From: Lumbricus terrestris
Lineage: Eukaryota > Annelida > Clitellata > Crassiclitellata > Lumbricidae
Length of the DNA stretch: 64,000 bases
Direction of reading: 5' to 3'
Assembly (NCBI GenBank): GCA_949752735.1
Contig: OX457038.1
Coordinates: 61,498,520-61,562,519 of the forward strand
Made by a program: the position numbers and the translations under genes. Under the pieces are notes generated by a model. The model worked only from the letters and a program-made list of their open reading frames with translations. It was not told where the DNA came from and made no database searches. This document shows, piece by piece, positions 59,829 through 64,000 of the stretch (positions are counted from its first letter, which is position 1; each line of letters begins with the position of its first letter).

Positions 59829-62108
59829 TCTGAGTATGGTGCCTGTCATTGTCGTTAGGAAGGCATCGTTAAATAAACATTAAAAAATGTGTTGCAGAAT
59901 AACTGGGATCACAATGGTTAAAGGTAAGGAACAACAGTTTAAATATGCAAGTTTTTTATTACTATTCAATATAACACGTTACATAAATAATGTAAGGGGA
60001 TCTTGAAGCACACCGAACTGCAGCAAGGCTGGTAAAACAATTGCAGCATCAGAAAGTATGAAAAGCAGTGCTACATTAAGATAGCAAGTACATAAATGGC
60101 CATTTCTGCACACATCAGCAGTTGCTATATAAATGCATAATTATAATGAATGAATGTTGGTTGGACTTGGAGCCATGAGCCTACTCTGAAGTGGCATTAT
60201 ATAAAACTTCCCCAACAAATAAATATTTCCTGTCAATTGTCTGTGTCATTTGGCACACTATTTTGTGTAAATGCAGAATTCTCTTGATAAATCTTGCAAG
60301 TTAACCTAATCAGGAGACTTCTATACATACTGGTAGTGCTCTTATGATAGTGCACAATTATTGCTACTAGCAAAACTTGTAAAATCACAGCCAAATGGAC
60401 CGAAAAATTACCATTCGCAGTGGTCTTGAAATGTTGGTCCACATTACAATTTTCTTCACCATCTTGCAAATGCCTGCATTAACAGACAACAATCAAGCAA
60501 AACTGTAACAAAGTCAATTAATTAATAAGACAATCCAGTAATCACGGTCGAAGTTCTAAGCAAAACATCTTACACTCTGAAATGACACTGAAGTTCTGAT
60601 CCTGCAAATTTAGCCAAAAATATTAAAAGCAGGGCCCATAAGCATACCAATTAATCAATCACATAAATTTATATAGTGCCCCTTCAAGATCACTACTCAG
60701 AGGCGCTCCCAACCCAGGTCTGGTCAAAAAGAAAAGTCTTGAGAAGACGATAGAAAGAGCCAGCAGAGTCACGGGGAAGAGAACGGAGTCGCAGAGAGGT
60801 CATTCCAGATACCTGGACCCACCACGGAAAATGTTCTTCGCTGCATAGTAGCAGTACAACAAAAAGGGACAAGATAGACCCCGTGGACGGCTGACCACAG
60901 CGAACGACGGCCGAGAGAAACAGACGATGTAAAAAGCTCACATAGGTAGGGTGGAGCTTGAGCCAGGATGCAGCGCCAAGCAATAGACAAGACTCTATAA
61001 GCAATGCGTTACCGCAGTGGGAGCCAATGTGGACCAAAATTCATAAAAACCAGGACCTAAACATGTAAAAAAAATCAAAGTTCACTTTTAGGGTGCTCAA
61101 AGTTTGCATTTAGGCAAATCAGTTTGTCATAATAACAAAGAGAGCAGACCAATACCAACGTGGCCAGTGAATATTTATTTTACTTATTTATTAGGATAAA
61201 AAACTACTCGGAAGCGCTCCGGACCCAACCTCGTCTAGACAGCATTAATGTTAGAGAAGAGCACTAGGCAAAGTGCCACAGGAAGCACACTCCAGGTGGT
61301 AGGGCAGTGACTGAGAATGCTCAGCATTGCCTTGTGGAGGTCCGTAAGTGAGGGACAATTGGTTCAGCTTGAATGGATGAACGAACAGAGAATTGGCGCT
61401 GGATATTTAAAGTATAACAGCAAAATTCCTGCAGCCAAACCTTCAATGGAACACCATTCTGATGCAGAGATCTGGTACATTATCCACTGAGGAAAAGGGA
61501 GCCATTGAAGGACATCCTGCATGTACTCAGAAACATGGCAGCCATGCAACAATCAAGGCGGGAAACCATGAAGTCATGTAAGCGTTTTGACAGCATTTTG
61601 GGACTGAGAACGAGATACTGCCCTAAGCTGTGCATATACTATAATAGGTTCAATAGAGGACCTATATGAATTGTCCAGTATTTTAAGCAATTACCATAAG
61701 GAGTAATATTAAATACCCATTTCCACTGTTTTCTGCATCTTCAGTAGTTTCATCGTAGTCTGCAGTTGGAAACTGGATGCCACTTATCCCAAGCTTTTCA
61801 TACATAGCACTCAAATGACTGGCTTCGTCGCAACTCATTTGACCAAAATCTTCCTCAACACCAGTGTATATGTACCTGAGAACAACATCTAACAGATGCG
61901 GCTCGCAGTCGGTTAGGAAGAGCTGGTATTTTCCGCACTGTGTCTGGAGTGCTATTTTTAATTTCACACTAACCGCACCAAGCACAGCACTGTGTGCCAA
62001 AACTTTTAGTCCATTTTGAAGAAATATGGTCGTGTCACAGAAGAGATTCTCTTGTTTGAACTTCCAGAGTGTATTAGCAAGATGGCTAACATGCAACTGT
62101 GAACACAT
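57408..62108 (-). CDS. BTB/POZ domain protein with 13 C2H2-type zinc fingers
   Basis: Exons on the minus strand: 62108-61717, 60473-60412, 59245-57408; phases fit at both GT-AG junctions and give 763 residues. The N-terminal BTB domain (about residues 18-125) has FCDTTIFLQNG, LAHSAVLGAVS and LLDVVLRYIYTG. A 62-nt exon and an acidic linker follow. Thirteen fingers occupy about residues 321-702, mostly with HTGE-like linkers in the central part. Finger 2 ends in C rather than H, and a spacer of about 40 residues separates it from finger 3. Such proteins are usually nuclear DNA-binding transcription regulators, BTB mediating dimerisation and corepressor contact. I cannot assign a named orthologue. 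The start is the first ATG before the BTB; an upstream noncoding exon is possible. Confidence 0.92.
59797..59829. repeat. (GT)n(AT)n microsatellite
   Basis: Short GT then TA run in an intron of the BTB-ZF gene. Confidence 0.9.
60653..61030 (-). mobile_element. CR1/L2-type LINE 3' fragment
   Basis: Minus strand: RT C-terminal pieces in shifted frames (APPYLCELFTSSVSLGRR, FSVVGPGIWNDL, FYRLLKTFLFDQTW), then GGGAGCGCCTCTGAGTAG and GGGGCACTATATAAATT. It lies in an intron of the BTB-ZF gene. Confidence 0.75.
61165..61640 (-). mobile_element. Diverged L2-type LINE fragment
   Basis: The plus strand has ACTCGGAAGCGCTCCGGACC and an ATTTATTTTACTTATTTATT tail region. The remaining sequence resembles the 60653 fragment but is more decayed. 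Confidence 0.55.
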
Positions 62109-63430
62109 CCTTGCCTTATATGTTGATATGCAGTGATTGGTCTGACCTTTGCAGAAACAATAAAAAAATCACATTCCATTAAGAAAATAAAACAATAGCT
62201 CAATGATGATCATAAAATTACAGTATCTTATTTTACTTCTTATAATATGTAGTACTATTGTCTAGTTACCATATAAATATGTTATGAACGTGTGAACTGA
62301 ATAAGTCAATTAGAGCACTGAACCTATCAACTATTGAAACAATGTAAGTCAAAACTATGACTACAGAATCAAAAACCCACTGCTGACAACATACAACATT
62401 TGCCATTAGAATGATTTACTCTTTCCTAAGATACTAGACAGCACAATTTAGAAAAACAATAGAAATTAGAATATATAGCATGAGAGACTATAGGCCAAAT
62501 GTTGTAGGAGACTATCGTAATGTGTAACCTTGAATGTGATTAGCTAGATTGGTAGGAGCACTGGCCGTGTCTCACGCGACTCTGTGAAAGAAAGCGTGCA
62601 GACTGGTTCGCTTCTCGAAGGTGGCTAATATGTGAGGGCTATTTAAATTCGGGCTAGCATGGTTCGAACACAGGGACCTTAATTGGCATGGCGTCATTGG
62701 CGTGTATTCCAACAGGCAGTGGCTTGAAGGATCTCATCCGATCACTGAAAATGAGCAGGGTCGTGGTCATAATTATACGATCGCCACATAAAATTGAGTA
62801 TATTTATACATTCTTACTTAAACCGACATCACTGCTGCAATCAAGTAATGTAATAAACATCTATTGTGTCACACCAACTCTACTCTGGCACTGCCTTCAA
62901 TGGCATACCATCCGGAACCTTCCCACTGCTGTTTTTTCTCAATTGGTTTGTTCTCAAATCAAATTCTCCCTGATGAGCTTCATACCAAACCAATACATTA
63001 CTTATTGTTTCTTGTTCTGTCATTCTTTTCTCCCATCTAATTTCACATTTTGCCAACAGCCCAGTGTCCTATTTGTCGCTATGTATGCAGCAAAACCCGT
63101 GGTCTAATGCCTACACGCGTTTTGACTTTCGTTAAAACTGCAAACCTGTAAACAAAGCGAGGACCTCTAGCGATATTGCGCCGCATAAACACCTAAACAC
63201 TGGTGACTAAACGCGATCGTGCTGCACCATATCAGTAATCTTATTGGATTAGTTTACAAAAACATAGGCACACAGAACCACAAAATAACAACATGATTAT
63301 TTACATATTTTAACTTAATAACTATCGTTAAACTACAAGCGAAAACCACTGATCACACATGTTGTATACTTCACTCAATGACGTCATATCGTATACTCGA
63401 TCTTTTTCTTCAGCGCCAGTGCTCAACTAA
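62109..63430. other. BTB-ZF upstream region, no gene seen
   Basis: May hold the promoter or 5' exon of the BTB-ZF gene. A tRNA-like TGGTTCGAACAC occurs near 62660. The plus-strand open stretch at 62688-63107 has no recognisable domain and is probably chance. Confidence 0.4.
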
Positions 63431-63435
63431 AGCTC

Positions 63436-64000
63436 AGTAAGTAAGTATGTACTTTACTGAACCGCCTGCAACGCACTGCGGTAACATTGGATGATAACAG
63501 ACGTGTCCAATTAAAATAAATCAAAATATGCAACTCGATAATCATAGTATAGATCTAAAAACACAACAGACATCTATTCATTCATTTAAGAAATTTAAAT
63601 AGCGCTTTTTCAAGGGGACTACTCAGAAGCGCTCTCTCTATGGAACAATTTGGGTGAGAAAGGATAAACAGAAAAGAAAAACAGTAATAAAATTAAAGTC
63701 ACCTGAATAGCATCCGTGTTATAAAACCGCATCTGGTTAATGCATCAGCATGAGGAATCTCACAGTTGTGAGAAAGATGACAGTGAGTAGGTGACATTCT
63801 TAATGGGAGGCAATATAGGGCCTAGGACATGGCTGGAGTTGCAAAGTGCAGAAGAGAAGAGGGAGGAATCAGCATGACCACCAAGGTAATCGAACAACTT
63901 CTGGATGCCCTTCCTGACACTGGAGTTGCAAAGTGCAGAAGAGAAGAGGGAGGAATCAGCATGACCACCAAGGTAATCGAACAACTTCTGGATGCCCTTC
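63436..64000 (-). mobile_element. (TTAC)n-tailed LINE 3' fragment, interrupted by an L2-type tail
   Basis: A (TTAC)n-type tail at 63436-63450 and ORF2-like C-terminal segments SLFSSALCNSS then HVLGPILPP at 63984-63760 (minus) resemble 52578-52985. Between them, 63573-63640, lies a separate piece with AGCGCTTTTTCAAGGGG, i.e. an L2/SINE tail. Confidence 0.6.
63833..64000. repeat. 87-bp tandem repeat cut by the window edge
   Basis: Unit 1 is 63833-63919 and unit 2 is 63920-64000 (81 bases visible), essentially identical; both begin CTGGAGTTGCAAAGTGCAG. The period is 29 codons and the minus-strand frame stays open. Confidence 0.97.

Noticed and set aside
62688..63107. 139-codon plus-strand open frame upstream of the BTB-ZF gene
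   Set aside because: Composition and lack of any motif look like chance; no polyadenylation or splice support.

Overview
The window is animal nuclear DNA. It is AT-rich, with short exons, consensus splice sites, and dense SINE/LINE/MITE and microsatellite content. Its four host genes are standard metazoan families (CFAP20, an SFMBT-type Polycomb protein, CNBP, a BTB zinc-finger protein). The repeat style and the SFMBT/CNBP architecture suggest an invertebrate, probably a marine deuterostome, but I cannot name the species from sequence alone.

Layout. 1-5455 (minus): 5' part of a decayed Ty3/Gypsy LTR retrotransposon with integrase upstream of reverse transcriptase (Gmr1-type order); it runs off the left edge. 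5.5-8.5 kb: SINE, minisatellite, two sister MITEs, LINE debris. 9200-13532 (minus): CFAP20 in five exons, with a candidate ciliary X-box upstream. 14117-16257 (plus): a 5'-truncated CR1/L2-type LINE with a long open RT frame. 16.3-24 kb: gene-free, packed with hAT-type MITEs and the palindrome AGGCCT. 24.1-46 kb (plus): the SFMBT gene; I resolve fifteen coding exons (30969-45496) covering a long N-terminal region, four MBT repeats, the SLED domain and a SAM domain. 46.6-53.9 kb: MITE, two SINE families, LINE fragments. 53986-55722 (plus): CNBP with eight CCHC zinc knuckles. 57408-62108 (minus): BTB plus 13 C2H2-type fingers in three exons. 62.1-64 kb: no gene seen, then LINE fragments and a tandem repeat cut by the right edge.

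The host genes are unrelated housekeeping or regulatory genes rather than a pathway: axonemal/ciliary structure (CFAP20), Polycomb-type repression (SFMBT), RNA/DNA binding and translation (CNBP), and a probable transcription factor (BTB-ZF).

The most notable content is (i) fourteen short hAT-type inverted-repeat elements of many different families, twelve with perfect 8-bp target duplications, several nested; (ii) a stem-loop module shared by MITEs whose termini are unrelated; (iii) the regular two-exon-per-MBT-repeat structure of SFMBT, with two GC-AG introns at equivalent places; and (iv) the Gmr1-type element, whose Gag carries an 11-residue coiled-coil repeat. No complete new system is demonstrated, and no autonomous hAT transposase is present.
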